A stretch of 64,000 bases of DNA, taken from assembly GCA_021234155.1 (NCBI GenBank), contig JAJEKV010000025.1, positions 15,595,843-15,659,842 of the forward strand, read 5' to 3'. Source of the stretch: Isoetes taiwanensis. Taxonomy: Eukaryota > Streptophyta > Lycopodiopsida > Isoetales > Isoetaceae. A program made the position numbers and the translations under genes. Each line of letters starts with the position of its first letter. Within the stretch, counting starts at the first letter, position 1. Shown in pieces: positions 20,640 through 31,454 of the stretch. The notes beneath the pieces are model-generated. The model was not told the origin of the DNA, ran no database searches, and worked only from the letters and a program-made list of their open reading frames with translations.

Positions 20640-22670
20640 CCTGCATTAAGATATATGGTAGACCAACAACTAGAAGTGTATCTACCTTCCTTAGCCAATA
20701 CAAATATAAAAACGGTAATATTAAGCTCCTTGGGAATTGAACCCAAGTATTGCCAGTGAGCCTAAAAATATAAATCATACTTGGCGTCCTAGCTTGTACA
20801 TCACGTCTCCATTACCGTCTTGAACCGCACTTTTTCTGGGTCATTAACATCATATATCATAAAACATAGTAGATCTTCCAGGCTATAGATCATGGCATAG
20901 AAACATTCCACATGTTCAAACAAAAGTCATTGAGCTAAAAACAATATGAATAACAAAAAAAAAAAGCAACAGTTCACATTCCTCCGCCAGTGGTTATGGT
21001 GGCCATTCATCTCTGTGCACTAGAGCATGTCATACACCCTCATATTTCTGTGTATTAGAACTCTTGCCCTGCTAGGAGCAACATGGATGATGATAGCTTG
21101 GCTCAAGGAGGCCCTTCTTCCATCCATCTCCATGTATATGAGCCACAACTCCAAGTTGCAATTCATATTGCATATAACATCACATAATTGGCCTATGAAA
21201 GAAGACAATCTTCCATAGACGGTCCACACTTAGCATTTTTTCAATTTTGCCTGTACACACGAATAGGTAAGCCTGGATTCTGATTAACCGAGCTCGAAGG
21301 GTCATGAGGATTGGGATAAGGCACTGCGAAACCAGACAATATTTTTTCTCCAATAGAACTTTGAAACCCATCTGCAAGGAAGAGCTATGAACATACTACT
21401 ATATTAACCCAAATTGCTGCACCCTTCTTACCACTCAAAAGGAACTGGCATCTTCGACTAAAACTACAACAAAACATGGCAGGGAACAAGTGCAAGCTTG
21501 GACGGACCTCTAGCACAAAACAAACACAAAAACCTCACTGGCACCAGACAAAATGGATAAGGACTTACCAGAATGACAACTCCATAAACCCTGGGCTGGA
21601 TGCCAAGATCCGCCCAAGCCTGTGCCTCCATTGCCAAGAAAATTCCCGCAGCCCATCCAGGCAGAATCCAACGATACAAATTTGCCCTAGTTTGCAATCC
21701 CAAATACTCAATGGTTTCTTGCTAAAAAAACCATATAGAGAAACTTCCTAACCCATATAGTTTGCAAACCATTGCAAAATGGGCGCTTTTGTCCTAGAGG
21801 CCAAGATTATTCATTAGTCTACTTCCACATATTTGGCTTTCAATCTCTCATTGTTGTGAAGTATATTTGTTCCTTTGTGCAAACGTATATTTGTTCCTTT
21901 GTGCAAACGTCTAGAGATAAACACTAATCCTTCTTGGTTTTTCTATTTATATAAACTATTAGATTGGTAAAGGGAAACATGGGCTTTCTAATATATACAG
22001 TCTTATTACTCTTTGGACTTGTGCCATTAACGTAACACTGAGCGCTTTTTCTTGTAGTTGCTATGAAATCAAAAGTTTTACACAAGCTTCATTCCTTGCC
22101 AAATTGTACCAGAACCCCAAGAGATATTCCTTTGAAAATGACATTTACCAAACAAATAAAAAGAATATTTTATTCTTGTTGGTTTCTGACATTGAATTTG
22201 ACCGTTATAGGAGCTGTTAGTCCTGATATAAAATAATAATTTTTAATGTTTTATTTTTCTGAGGTTGAACGTGACAGGTATAGGCTGTTCTATTGGTCTA
22301 ATTCCAGTCACTCTCACAAGAAAAGTGACACGTATTGACCTAAATTTTGTGGAGATTTTTTTTTCCTAACTCAATAATTTTTGGTTTTTTTGTGCCAATG
22401 TATTACCGCATGCACATTTACCGCGGATAGGCAAAGCTTTTGCAAAATGCCCCGTGGATCGTCTTTGAGGACTTTGATTTAGCCTTAAGTAGAATCGCAT
22501 ATGTTTAAAAAAAGGAGGGTTACCGGATTAATTTTCAATAGTTACTTTCCTCATTTCGTTAATATTTTATATACTCTGAAATCGTTGTTTCGTGGCCAAT
22601 TGTTTTAAATGTTTAAGCTCAAAAATCCCTTCAAATCACTTGTGCTGATGCAGTTTTGTCATGGCCATAA
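20640..22670. other. spacer with unrecognised short frames
   Basis: No gene recognised. Minus-strand frames at 21020-21229 and 21464-21703 are protein-like in places but match nothing I can name and could be captured fragments. A 24-bp perfect duplication (TATATTTGTTCCTTTGTGCA ...) is at ~21864-21911. Sequence at 22190-22320 resembles the tandem array of block X. Confidence 0.4.
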
Positions 22671-23608
22671 CTTGCTGGAAAGCATATGTAGTTTTCAGAC
22701 CGACAAAATATAGTTTTCTCATTACATTTTACCCAATTTACACAATCATAAGCAGCTAATCCTTGGGAGTTTGAAGAGATGAACTTTGAGAGTTCTAGGA
22801 CCTAATACTTCTAACTCTAATTTATCTCCAATTTTAAGATGGTGATCTTTTTTAAAATCACTCCATCCAGCACAAAAAGCCTCCTCTCCCCTGTCCAACG
22901 CAAACTCATGGCTGCATCCATCTAGGCAAGAAAATGTCACATAATCACCACATTCCAGACTGGCATGTGCTTCCTGATAAATTCTGTGCCAAAGTTCTGT
23001 TATAAAACGAAAAACAATGTTAGAAATGTTCAGAAACTATCTATCTATCATATCAAGTATGTATGACTTAGAACTTCGTCCTTGAGATGGAGACTATTGT
23101 TACTTACAAGTTCTTTATCAAACCTATATTTTGTCACCGCCACATGAATAGATGGTTTTCTCAGATTTTACTTGTAATGTTGAGCCTCCTTATGCTTGAA
23201 TGGCTTTGCAAAAAGTTCTGCAGCAGCTTTCTTCTCAGCATAGGTGTTGCATTGGTAGATATAAAAGGTGATGGAATTTTGGCCTGTTAATTCCAACAGT
23301 GCCATATCACCTAGTTTGATACCATGCATACGAGCAAATTGGCGCCATCCGCTACCGAGACCTTTGTATGTAGAAGTAGATAACCACCTAATCTGTTTGC
23401 TCTTGCCACCAAAAACTGTTATGTCCACCATGCTGCCATGTTGTGCAGAAATATAGGCTGAAAACCTCCTTGGAAGCTCCTGAAAAGACCAAGTTTTTCA
23501 TAATTAACCAAGATGCATAATAAAATGGCAGAAGAAAACCTACAAGATGCATAATAAAATGGCACAAAAAAACCTACACGTTTGCTCTTCAGTTTGTGTG
23601 CTGTGAAC

Positions 23609-23796
23609 AGAAAGTATATGGAAAGAGCTAAAACAGAGATGAGTTAACTTGTATTGATCTAATTTTGGTACATGATCTATCCCCTATATGTAGGGGTATG
23701 TATTAATGCTATAACCGTGCACCAACTGCAACGGTACAATTAACTGAACGGTACATTCTGTAACTAGTTGGTGGCTGTTGTCAGGTACTTCCAACA
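23609..23796 (-). repeat. Copia 3' LTR
   Basis: 188 bp, starting TGTTGGAAGTACCTGACAAC on the minus strand and ending ACTTTCT. By eye identical to the other LTR. Confidence 0.95.
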
Positions 23797-23904
23797 CTCC
23801 TCCTCAGCCACATGTTTGCACGAATGACTGTTCAGACAACAAAGAAAGTTTACAGAAACTTTGTACACAAAAGTGTTGAGGCTGGTTTAGTCTCTTTCTC
23901 CTCC

Positions 23905-26900
23905 TCAGCTGAAACATGGTTGTGACATCAGGCCCATAGCAGTGATGAACTGTTCATGTTTGTCTCTGCCTAGTGCCTTTGTAAGGACGTCGGCAACCAT
24001 GGTGGATGTGGGTGTGTAATGGAGCTGAATAAGGCCAGCTAGAACTTTCTCCCTGGTGAAGTGATAGTGAATCTCAATGTGCTTGGTTTGGGGATGAAGT
24101 ACAGGGTTTCGAGCAAGAGCTGCGCACGCCAGGTTGTCATTGAAGAGCATGATGGGTGGCTGCTGAGGGAACCCCAATTCCTGTAGGAGTTGGCGCAGCC
24201 ACATAGCTTCTCTGACAGCTGCAGATGCTGCCATATATTCTGCTTCGCAGCTAGACATAGCTACACACGATTGTTGCTTGCTGCTCCAAGTGATCACGCC
24301 TCCGCCAAGGTTGAAACAGAAGCCAGTTGTGGATTTTCGGAAGTCGACATCGCCTCCCCAATCTGCATCCACAGAACCAGAGAGAATTGTATGAGTGGAA
24401 TTGTAAAGAATGCCATGTGATTGGGTGCCCTGAAGGTATCGAAGGATGCGCTGAGCAGCTTGCCAATGCTGGATGCCAGGGTTATGCATGAATTTGCTAG
24501 TGGCTGCAACAGCGAACGCAATGTCTGGACGGCTGCAAGTGGCAATGTGAAGGAGGCAGCCGACGAGTTGACTGTATGGTTTATCAGCCATGAGTTGTGT
24601 TTCCTCCGGAGTGGAAGGGGACATTTTTGCAGAGAGTTTCAGATTTAGCATGGCAGGTGTGGAGATGGATTTGCAATTTTCCATGCCAAATCGTTTAAGA
24701 ATGCCTCGAATTGTCTTGGTTTGATGGATGAAAAGATGCCTTGAGGGAGGATGACGGGAAATCTGAAAACCAAGGCAGTAGGTTGCTTCCCCAAGGTCGG
24801 TCATTTTAAATTCCTTGGTCAACTGCTGCTTGAGTGTCTGAAGACAATGAATAGAGTTAGTAGCTATGAGAAAATCGTCAACATATAAGATAACAAGGAG
24901 AATGTAATCAGAGGTGTGCTTGAAATATACATTCCAGTCTGCATGAGCACGTGTGAGTCCAATATGCATAAAAAAGGAATCAATCCGAGTGTACCAAGCC
25001 CGGGGTGATTGTTTTAAACCGTATATGGATTTCTTAAGCCTGCATACAAGATGTTCTTGGCCAGGAGCAATAAAACCCGCAGGCTGCTCCATGTAGACTT
25101 CCTCGGCAAGGTCTCCATTCAAAAAAGCGGTCTGAACATCCATTTGGTGCAGTTCAAGATCCTGTTCTGCAACAATTGACAGCACGGCTCGAATTGATGT
25201 TAGTTTAGCTACTGGAGAAAATACCTCATCGTAGTCGAGCCCAGGAATTTGCGTGAAGCCACGAGCTACCCAACGAGCTTTGTAGCGAGCAATTTTGCCA
25301 TCAGCTTGCTCCTTTAATTTAAATAGCAATTTTCCACTGATAATTTTTCGATTTTGTGGCGCCGGGACAAGCTCATAGGCTCCTGCCTCTTGTAGGGACT
25401 GAAATTCAGCTTGCATTGCTTTGTGCCAATGAAGGGCATCTTCGCGGGAGTCAAGTTCCTTCAATGTGGAAGGAGAGGTTTGTTCTGAGAGATAAGCACA
25501 TGAGAGGTCACAATGAAAGGCATAGAAGTTCAAAAGTCTTTCTGTAGGTTTCCAGGGCCTTCTTGGGCGAGCAGTATGATCCCCTTCTGGAAATTCGTCA
25601 AGAGAAAGGTCTGCTGGAGTGTCTACAGGAGGAGGTTCTTGTACTGGGGCAGTGACAGGGGGGAGATCTTGTTCAGAGGGAGGAGCATCCTGGACCATCC
25701 ATGTATGGTTTAAACGGTGTTGGGGCAAAGGAGCATTGGATGGAGCAGTGGGCTTATGAAGGGAAAAATCTGTCTCATGGAATAGCACACTGCGTTTTTC
25801 CAGAATTTTGCCAGAGGCTGGGTGAAACAATCGATAAGCTTTTGAAATTTGACTATAGCCAATGAATATGCAGGGTAAGGAATGAGAGGATAACTTATCG
25901 CGGGCGTCAAGAGGGATATGAGAGTAAGCTGTGCATCCAAATACCTTGAGATGCTTGACAGATGGTTTGATTCCACTCCATAATTCCTCAGGAACAATCT
26001 TGTTAAGTGCTTTGGTGGGCAGCCGATTGGTGAGATAGACTGCTGTGGCAGCAGCTTCTGCCCAGAACTTGCGGTGGATGCCATGATTTTGAAGAAGAGT
26101 GTTAGCACATTCCACCAAAGTTCGGTGTCTACGTTCTGCCACACCATTTTGATGGTGTTCGGAGGGAACTGCCAGTTGGCGAGAGATTCCTGCATTTGCT
26201 AAACATTCAGAGAACTCATTAGATAAAAACTCCCCTCCTTTATCAGATCGTAGGGTTTTAATAGTGCAGCCCGATTCGTTTTCAACGTGAGCTTTCCAGG
26301 TGCTAAAAATAGAGAAAGTATCAGATTTTTTCTTTAGAAAATAGATCCAAGCTTTTCGTGTGAAATCATCTACAAACAAGACATAAAAGGTAGCTCCTCC
26401 TAGACTGGGACTTTTGGTTGGGCCCCATAGATCTGTATGTACGAGTTGCAGTTTTTGAGATGCTCTGGTGGTGGCTTGTTTGGGAGCAGGGGATTGGTGT
26501 TGTTTCCCTTTGAGGCATCCTGCACAAACTTGATGCGAGATTTTGTCAGAAATCACAAGATTATTGACTAGTTTGTGTGATACCATTTGTTGAAGTCTTT
26601 CTGGATTTGGGTGGCCAAGACGTTCATGCCAGATCTGCACTGTGCTTGCTTGATGGATGGATATGTGTGCCTCGGGAGGTGCAGCTATCCGATACATGTT
26701 TCCTTGTCTAATACCCCTAGTGATCACATTTCCTGATTTGCGACAGTACAGGATGCATCCAGTGTCAATGATACGGAATTCTATGCCCAGATCTGACATT
26801 CGAGCAACAGATATGAGATTCTTGGGAGTTTCTGGACAGTAGAGTACGCCAGAAAGTAGACGAAGGCCTTCTGGTGTATGGACTTCAGCTTCTCCAATGC

Positions 26901-27990
26901 CCTGAATTTTTATGCCTCCTTTGAGTCCTAGAACAGGGTTAGCAGAAATATTCTCATCCAAATTTTTAAACCAATCCTTTCTGCAAGTGATATGATCAGT
27001 AGCAGCACAGTCAAACCACCAATTCTCTCTATCTTGACGCAGATGAGGTCTTTTTGCCATGAAGGCTACTGATTTTGGTTGATTTGAGTCAGCTTCTGCT
27101 GTTATGGCCATGTATGCTGTGGCTTCTTCAAGTTCAGATTCAGCTTCGTCTTCCCATTCTGCAAAATTGGGAGAGTGCTCCACAGGGGGAGCATCGCTTG
27201 CTTCAGATAGGTGAGCACTGGGCCGGGTAGAGACATTGGTTTTGCCCAATCGCTTGATTTGTGCAAGAAGGGGGCAATCTTTGACTATATGTTCCTCCTC
27301 ACACATGAAGCATCTTCGTTTCTGGCGCGTTCTAGTTTGCATGCTTCGATTTGGACCAGATTTTCCTGCATAAAATGCCATAGGGTCAGTAGTTTGAGTT
27401 TTTGCACGATTCTTTCTTACCTGCTCCTCTTGAAGGAGTACTGCAGTTACTGTTTTGAGATCGGGACGATCTTGGCTGCCTAAATGTGTACGAATGTGGT
27501 CGAATGAAGGGGGTAAACCCATCACTATGGCTGCTGCAATAAGGCTTTTGTCGAGATTGACTCCAATGGAAGCCAATTGCTCGCCCACAGATTTCTTTCT
27601 GGCCACATATGGGGCAGCTGATTCATCGTCCTTCATGGGAGCTGCAAATAGCTCCTGATACAGGGTGATTTCGTGAGACCAAGTGGTCTTATGATATGTG
27701 GCCTTCAGTTCGCTCCAGGCTTCTGCCACTGTCTCTGCATGCTCAATCATGAAGATATCAAGATTAGAAACAAATGGAATTATGTGATTCTTTGCTTTTG
27801 CATTCAGTTTTTCAAATTCAAGTTCTTCCTCTCCATCGTCTTCGGGCTTCTCCACGTTTCCTGAAACAATATCCCAAAGACCTTTTTCTGCTAGGAAAGA
27901 ACGCATCTTAATGAACCATATGTATGCATTATCATAATCAAGAGTCTCAATTTTTCTGTCAAAACGATCAAACCTTTCTGACGAAGCCAT
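23905..27990 (-). CDS. Copia gag-pol polyprotein (1361 aa)
   Basis: A single frame with Copia domain order. Residues ~1-200 are a UBN2-type gag. A CCHC knuckle (CFMCEEEHIVKDC) is at 227-239. The aspartic protease has FDCAATDH near 326-333. The GAG-pre-integrase/HHCC region (WHERLGHPN) starts near 454. The integrase core includes HTDLWGP near 518, RSDKGGEF near 581 and HHQNGVAERRHRTL near 612. The reverse transcriptase spans roughly 860-1110 with YVDDF, and RNase H covers the last ~130 residues (DADWGGD). Integrase before reverse transcriptase defines Copia rather than Ty3. Its length is normal for a family polyprotein. Confidence 0.95.
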   Translation of the reverse strand: MASSERFDRFDRKIETLDYDNAYIWFIKMRSFLAEKGLWDIVSGNVEKPEDDGEEELEFEKLNAKAKNHIIPFVSNLDIFMIEHAETVAEAWSELKATYHKTTWSHEITLYQELFAAPMKDDESAAPYVARKKSVGEQLASIGVNLDKSLIAAAIVMGLPPSFDHIRTHLGSQDRPDLKTVTAVLLQEEQVRKNRAKTQTTDPMAFYAGKSGPNRSMQTRTRQKRRCFMCEEEHIVKDCPLLAQIKRLGKTNVSTRPSAHLSEASDAPPVEHSPNFAEWEDEAESELEEATAYMAITAEADSNQPKSVAFMAKRPHLRQDRENWWFDCAATDHITCRKDWFKNLDENISANPVLGLKGGIKIQGIGEAEVHTPEGLRLLSGVLYCPETPKNLISVARMSDLGIEFRIIDTGCILYCRKSGNVITRGIRQGNMYRIAAPPEAHISIHQASTVQIWHERLGHPNPERLQQMVSHKLVNNLVISDKISHQVCAGCLKGKQHQSPAPKQATTRASQKLQLVHTDLWGPTKSPSLGGATFYVLFVDDFTRKAWIYFLKKKSDTFSIFSTWKAHVENESGCTIKTLRSDKGGEFLSNEFSECLANAGISRQLAVPSEHHQNGVAERRHRTLVECANTLLQNHGIHRKFWAEAAATAVYLTNRLPTKALNKIVPEELWSGIKPSVKHLKVFGCTAYSHIPLDARDKLSSHSLPCIFIGYSQISKAYRLFHPASGKILEKRSVLFHETDFSLHKPTAPSNAPLPQHRLNHTWMVQDAPPSEQDLPPVTAPVQEPPPVDTPADLSLDEFPEGDHTARPRRPWKPTERLLNFYAFHCDLSCAYLSEQTSPSTLKELDSREDALHWHKAMQAEFQSLQEAGAYELVPAPQNRKIISGKLLFKLKEQADGKIARYKARWVARGFTQIPGLDYDEVFSPVAKLTSIRAVLSIVAEQDLELHQMDVQTAFLNGDLAEEVYMEQPAGFIAPGQEHLVCRLKKSIYGLKQSPRAWYTRIDSFFMHIGLTRAHADWNVYFKHTSDYILLVILYVDDFLIATNSIHCLQTLKQQLTKEFKMTDLGEATYCLGFQISRHPPSRHLFIHQTKTIRGILKRFGMENCKSISTPAMLNLKLSAKMSPSTPEETQLMADKPYSQLVGCLLHIATCSRPDIAFAVAATSKFMHNPGIQHWQAAQRILRYLQGTQSHGILYNSTHTILSGSVDADWGGDVDFRKSTTGFCFNLGGGVITWSSKQQSCVAMSSCEAEYMAASAAVREAMWLRQLLQELGFPQQPPIMLFNDNLACAALARNPVLHPQTKHIEIHYHFTREKVLAGLIQLHYTPTSTMVADVLTKALGRDKHEQFITAMGLMSQPCFS

Positions 27991-28168
27991 CTCACTTTAA
28001 ACCTACCGAACAGATCACCTGAAGATGCCTCTCTACTGGATTCGAATCTCAGATTCGTCTCCTCCCAGTTCCAGGCCTTCGAGATCTCGCTTACGGTATG
28101 CAACAGGTACTTCCCCACCTGCTTCCCAGGTTCCGATTGTGTCTTGGGACACGATGGCTCTGATACCA

Positions 28169-28356
28169 AGAAAGTATATGGAAAGAGCTAAAACAGAGAT
28201 GAGTTAACTTGTATTGATCTAATTTTGGTACATGATCTATCCCCTATATGTAGGGGTATGTATTAATGCTATAACCGTGCACCAACTGCAACGGTACAAT
28301 TAACTGAACGGTACATTCTGTAACTAGTTGGTGGCTGTTGTCAGGTACTTCCAACA
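28169..28356 (-). repeat. Copia 5' LTR
   Basis: 188 bp, by eye identical to 23609-23796. It is followed on the minus strand by the tRNA-Met primer-binding site. Confidence 0.95.
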
Positions 28357-29222
28357 TGAACTCCATGATATCACTTGGATTCTCAAGTCTTTCCTTTGCT
28401 GCTTCTATTTCGTGTCTTATTTCCTCCAGTGTTCTATCCCTGCCAACTTTAGAGCATGGCATTTTTCTTAAAACAGTCTTTTCCATATTCATAGCCACCC
28501 TGTTGGTAGAACAATCTGTATGTTTAACCTTCTTCTGAAACTTGGCAGAATCTGAAAGACGTTTGGTCTTCATCTTCTGGGGTTTGGCAGAAAACATCTT
28601 CTGCATCCTTTTGGTCTCTATTATTTCAATTTCAAGCAGCAACTCAGAACATTGGAAAAGCTTGCAGAAAAGAATGTTTCCTTTTTCTATGCCATTTTCT
28701 GCTTTCAATTTCCTCCATCCATCTGCAAGGTATATTTTGTGATGCCGTTTGATAACATAAACACTATATTGCGCACCGTTTGGGCCTTGAACAAATAGAG
28801 AGACACTGCAGAGATGCTGCTTGATGCTGTGGAAAGGAAGTTCCTACACAATACAGAGATTTTAAGTAGCAGGTTGGCATGAAATGAAGCAGATTGGCAC
28901 CAAATGAAAACTGAAATATAAGAAGGATGAAACGGGCAACTCATAACTTAGATTACCAAGCAAGGTTCGGGCCCAACTGCAGCTGCAAAATGTTGTAGCA
29001 TTCTTCTCGCCATTTTTCCCACAATTCCAAAACTGAAATTTTGTTTTAAATATCAAGCCGCCATCATTCTTTTCAGCATCAACACTAATTTCTACAAAAA
29101 GAGGTCGTCTAAGATTTATGATGGAAAATACTGTAAAAACAGGCCTTTGGTTTTCCTTGGCAGGGAAAAAAAAAAACTTTTTAAGAAAGTTTCACCTTTT
29201 GCCCTCCACTGAGGAAAAAATT

Positions 29223-29341
29223 TCAATCCGAAAAGGAAATGTTAATAATCAATCCGAAAAGAAAATGTTAATAAAGTATATGTTGTAAACGTGAAAATGG
29301 GATGTCTAATATATGTTGTAAACGTGAAAATGGGATGTCTA
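29223..29341. repeat. two adjacent short tandem duplications
   Basis: AATCCGAAAAGRAAATGTTA occurs twice (29225, ~29250), followed by TATATGTTGTAAACGTGAAA...GGGATGTCTAA twice (~29278, ~29311). Confidence 0.8.
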
Positions 29342-29403
29342 AAATGAAATTGGTGATACACTACTTCCCTTTGCAAAAAGTCTCATATATCTTTTATAAT
29401 CAA

Positions 29404-29579
29404 CTAGAAAAAATCCCCAGCGTTGGTTGCTGGGCTTTTTGTTAGGCATAATTTTAAAATCTAATAAACATGATAGATTTAAATTCACATCTAGCCAGGG
29501 AAATGTTGAATCCATGTTAAAACCTAATAAACAAGGTGGATTTAAATTAAACACATCTAGCCAGGGAAATGTTGGGTCC
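29404..29579 (-). mobile_element. Helitron-like 3' terminus
   Basis: Read on minus: GCCCAGC, loop AACCAAC, GCTGGG, then GATTTTTT, CTAG (29404-29407) and T outside. This is the hairpin-plus-CTRR signature of a Helitron 3' end inserted between A and T. The body would extend to higher coordinates, where the LINE has inserted at 29580. The 5' end was not found. Inside, a ~60-bp direct repeat (CATCTAGCCAGGGAAATGTT) occurs twice. Confidence 0.5.
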
Positions 29580-29832
29580 GATTCGGTAGCAACTAGCGAT
29601 GAGCTGGGGTAGGGTTAGAGGCTGCCATACCACGGCCCTCCCGATTAAATCTGCCGAGGCGGTATGTGCTCGTGGTTTTGCCTCCCATGGCCCTGGCCGG
29701 ATGCAATGACCGGTGGGGCTTTTGCTTCCGATACATGTTAAAGAATGGAGTTTCCTAAACGAGTTTCTCTTTTTGGAAGATTAGATCGAAGTAGTTGAAG
29801 GTGGTAGCAATGAACTTGGATGATGACGATCT

Positions 29833-30585
29833 TTGGCCATAAACTATCGAGCCACACGAGGGTTAGGGCGACCCCATGTAGTTGCACAGCAGAATATTTG
29901 CAGTTGTGAACTAATGTCCTGTGGCCTGATTGATGCAGCCACAGTGGAACTGTTGTTTCCATTCTGTATGAAACAATGGAGTTCCCTTGAGAGGTTTCTC
30001 TGGAGACCGTTCACGCCACTTGCAAAAGCGGGGGTATGTGCATTTTACGAAGTTCTCTCAAATGGCCTGGTAGATGCAGCCTTGAATCCTTGGGGTAAAT
30101 GGATAACCTGGAGCAGGCTTTACGTCAAGAATATCCTACCTGGTTTTGGGATGAAGATTGTGGAGCCTGGAAAATATGATAAGCAGGATATTAAAGCTAT
30201 GGTTTATGTGGTGGAAACCTTATTTCTTATAAGCGGTCAGTACTTTGCTTGCAGTTACTTTTGTTTGTCTCCATTCTATAGATCCTATAAACAGTTGAAA
30301 TATGTTTTAAAATCAATGGCTAGTCCTAATGCAATTTGGCGAAGCACTGTCCTTTGGTATTTTGAAGTCAGATGTTTGCTTGTTGCTCTAACCCTAGCTT
30401 CTTTGTCACGGGCCAATCAATTGATGGCACCTCTAAGAAGAAGTGGTGGAATAGGACCTGTAGGCGGACAGATTAGACTGTGGGAAGTATCTGGAAATAA
30501 TGCTAAGTTCGTGAATTTAGACCGGATAGGCTTCAATGTTGGGATATCGAGACTTGTGGATATAAGTTTGAACATGGATCGATAA
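29833..30585 (+). CDS. unrecognised 250-codon ORF in LINE 5' region
   Basis: The longest non-Copia frame in the window. It lies where an L1 ORF1 would be, but I see no CCHC knuckle or DUF4283-like motif. It is rich in Trp, Cys and Phe (MKQWSSLERFLWRPFTPLAK, LYVKNILPGFGMKIVEPGKY, FLISGQYFACSYFCLSPFY). It has a plausible start but no family match. It could be a diverged ORF1, sequence picked up by the LINE, or a chance frame. Confidence 0.35.
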   Translation: MAINYRATRGLGRPHVVAQQNICSCELMSCGLIDAATVELLFPFCMKQWSSLERFLWRPFTPLAKAGVCAFYEVLSNGLVDAALNPWGKWITWSRLYVKNILPGFGMKIVEPGKYDKQDIKAMVYVVETLFLISGQYFACSYFCLSPFYRSYKQLKYVLKSMASPNAIWRSTVLWYFEVRCLLVALTLASLSRANQLMAPLRRSGGIGPVGGQIRLWEVSGNNAKFVNLDRIGFNVGISRLVDISLNMDR

Positions 30586-31022
30586 ACGGTATTTGGCTCA
30601 ATAGTAACAAGGATTACAACTCTCTGTGTAATGGCTTTGAGCCCAGTGTTAGCCCACTTGTCTTATGGGCCTGTGCTGTTGTATATCAGCCCATTTTCTA
30701 GCTGAGGCTGGTTGCATTGTTTTGAGCCTAATAGTTGCTCAATATGTACTAGGCTATTTTCTTTGTCAAATCTCTCATGAACTACAGAATATATAACATT
30801 ACATGTGTTTATGATGTTGTCTTAAGATGGGAATTTAAGACACGTAACCTTTATCCATTTATAAAAGCAGGATGATCTATGATAGATACAATTTGATTGC
30901 ATTTAAGAGTTTTGGCTATGGGCTCGGCATTGGGCTCGCATTGGGGCAAAGGGGAATTGCATGGCAATGGGGAATTGTATGGGAATTCTTCTTTTGGAAA
31001 ATGCTCTCTACCGAACTAGCTG

Positions 31023-31204
31023 TAATAACATGGGTCTAACCGTGATAACCTCTGCATCCTCTTATAAGTACTGAGGTCCCAAATGGGGGGTGTGAGTATG
31101 GACATAGCTATGGTAATAACATGGGTCCAACCATGATAACCTCTCGCATCCTTTTATAAGTGCAGGGGTCCCAAATGGGGGCGTGGATATGGACATAGCT
31201 ATGG
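31023..31204. repeat. 91-bp tandem duplication inside the LINE
   Basis: The units beginning TAATAACATGGGTCYAACCR start at 31023 and 31114. A degraded third copy may follow at ~31262-31360. Confidence 0.8.
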
Positions 31205-31454
31205 GGTAAAGCGTGCATGGAAGTTCGAGGGGGATAAGCTCGCTCAACTAGTAACGGAAATAAGGGTTCAATACAACCTTTGCATTTTCTTATAAGAACA
31301 CATGGTCTCAATTGGGATATGTAGGATCTCAATTATGGTATATGGGTATGGACAAAGGCTGTGAGATGGGAGTACACAACTCGAGGGGTTTGGGTATCAC
31401 CAAAAATGATAAGGGGTGCGTAATAGGGGATGATGCTACTCAAATAGAAAAATC

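Larger units (their letters stand above)
23609..28356 (-). mobile_element. Ty1/Copia LTR retrotransposon, looks whole and young
   Basis: The element of 4,748 bp lies within a B3-gene exon and is flanked by the 5-bp target duplication TGAAC (23604-23608 and 28357-28361). Its 188-bp LTRs look identical, pointing to a recent insertion. A primer-binding site for initiator tRNA-Met (TGGTATCAGAGC on minus, 28157-28168) follows the 5' LTR, and a GAGGAGGAG purine tract precedes the 3' LTR. One long gag-pol frame is present with no evident break. The lineage within Copia was not determined; the short LTRs suggest one of the compact lineages. Confidence 0.95.
22746..29013 (-). pseudogene. three-B3-domain gene split by a Copia insertion
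   Basis: Minus-strand exons: 29013-28957 (MARRMLQHFAAAVGPEPCL), 28845 to 28357 (first B3 domain, LFVQGPNGAQYSVYVIKRHH, LADGWRKLKAENGIEKGNIL, then a Lys-rich linker), interrupted by the retroelement, resuming at 23608-23578. Then 23479-23108 (second B3: SAQHGSMVDITVFGG, GSGWRQFARMHGIKLGDMAL) and 22996-22746 (third B3: AFCAGWSDFKKDHHLKIGDK). Exon ends correspond to those of the B3-B3-DEK_C gene, so it is a REM-type paralogue, but with a third B3 domain instead of DEK_C. Apart from the insertion, there is a frame change after AQHYK near 23170 and another in the third domain relative to the copy at 19810-20406. It is probably non-functional. Confidence 0.75.

Noticed and set aside
24190-27864. 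Plus- and minus-strand short ORFs overlapping the Copia polyprotein
   Set aside because: Shadows of the long minus-strand gag-pol frame.
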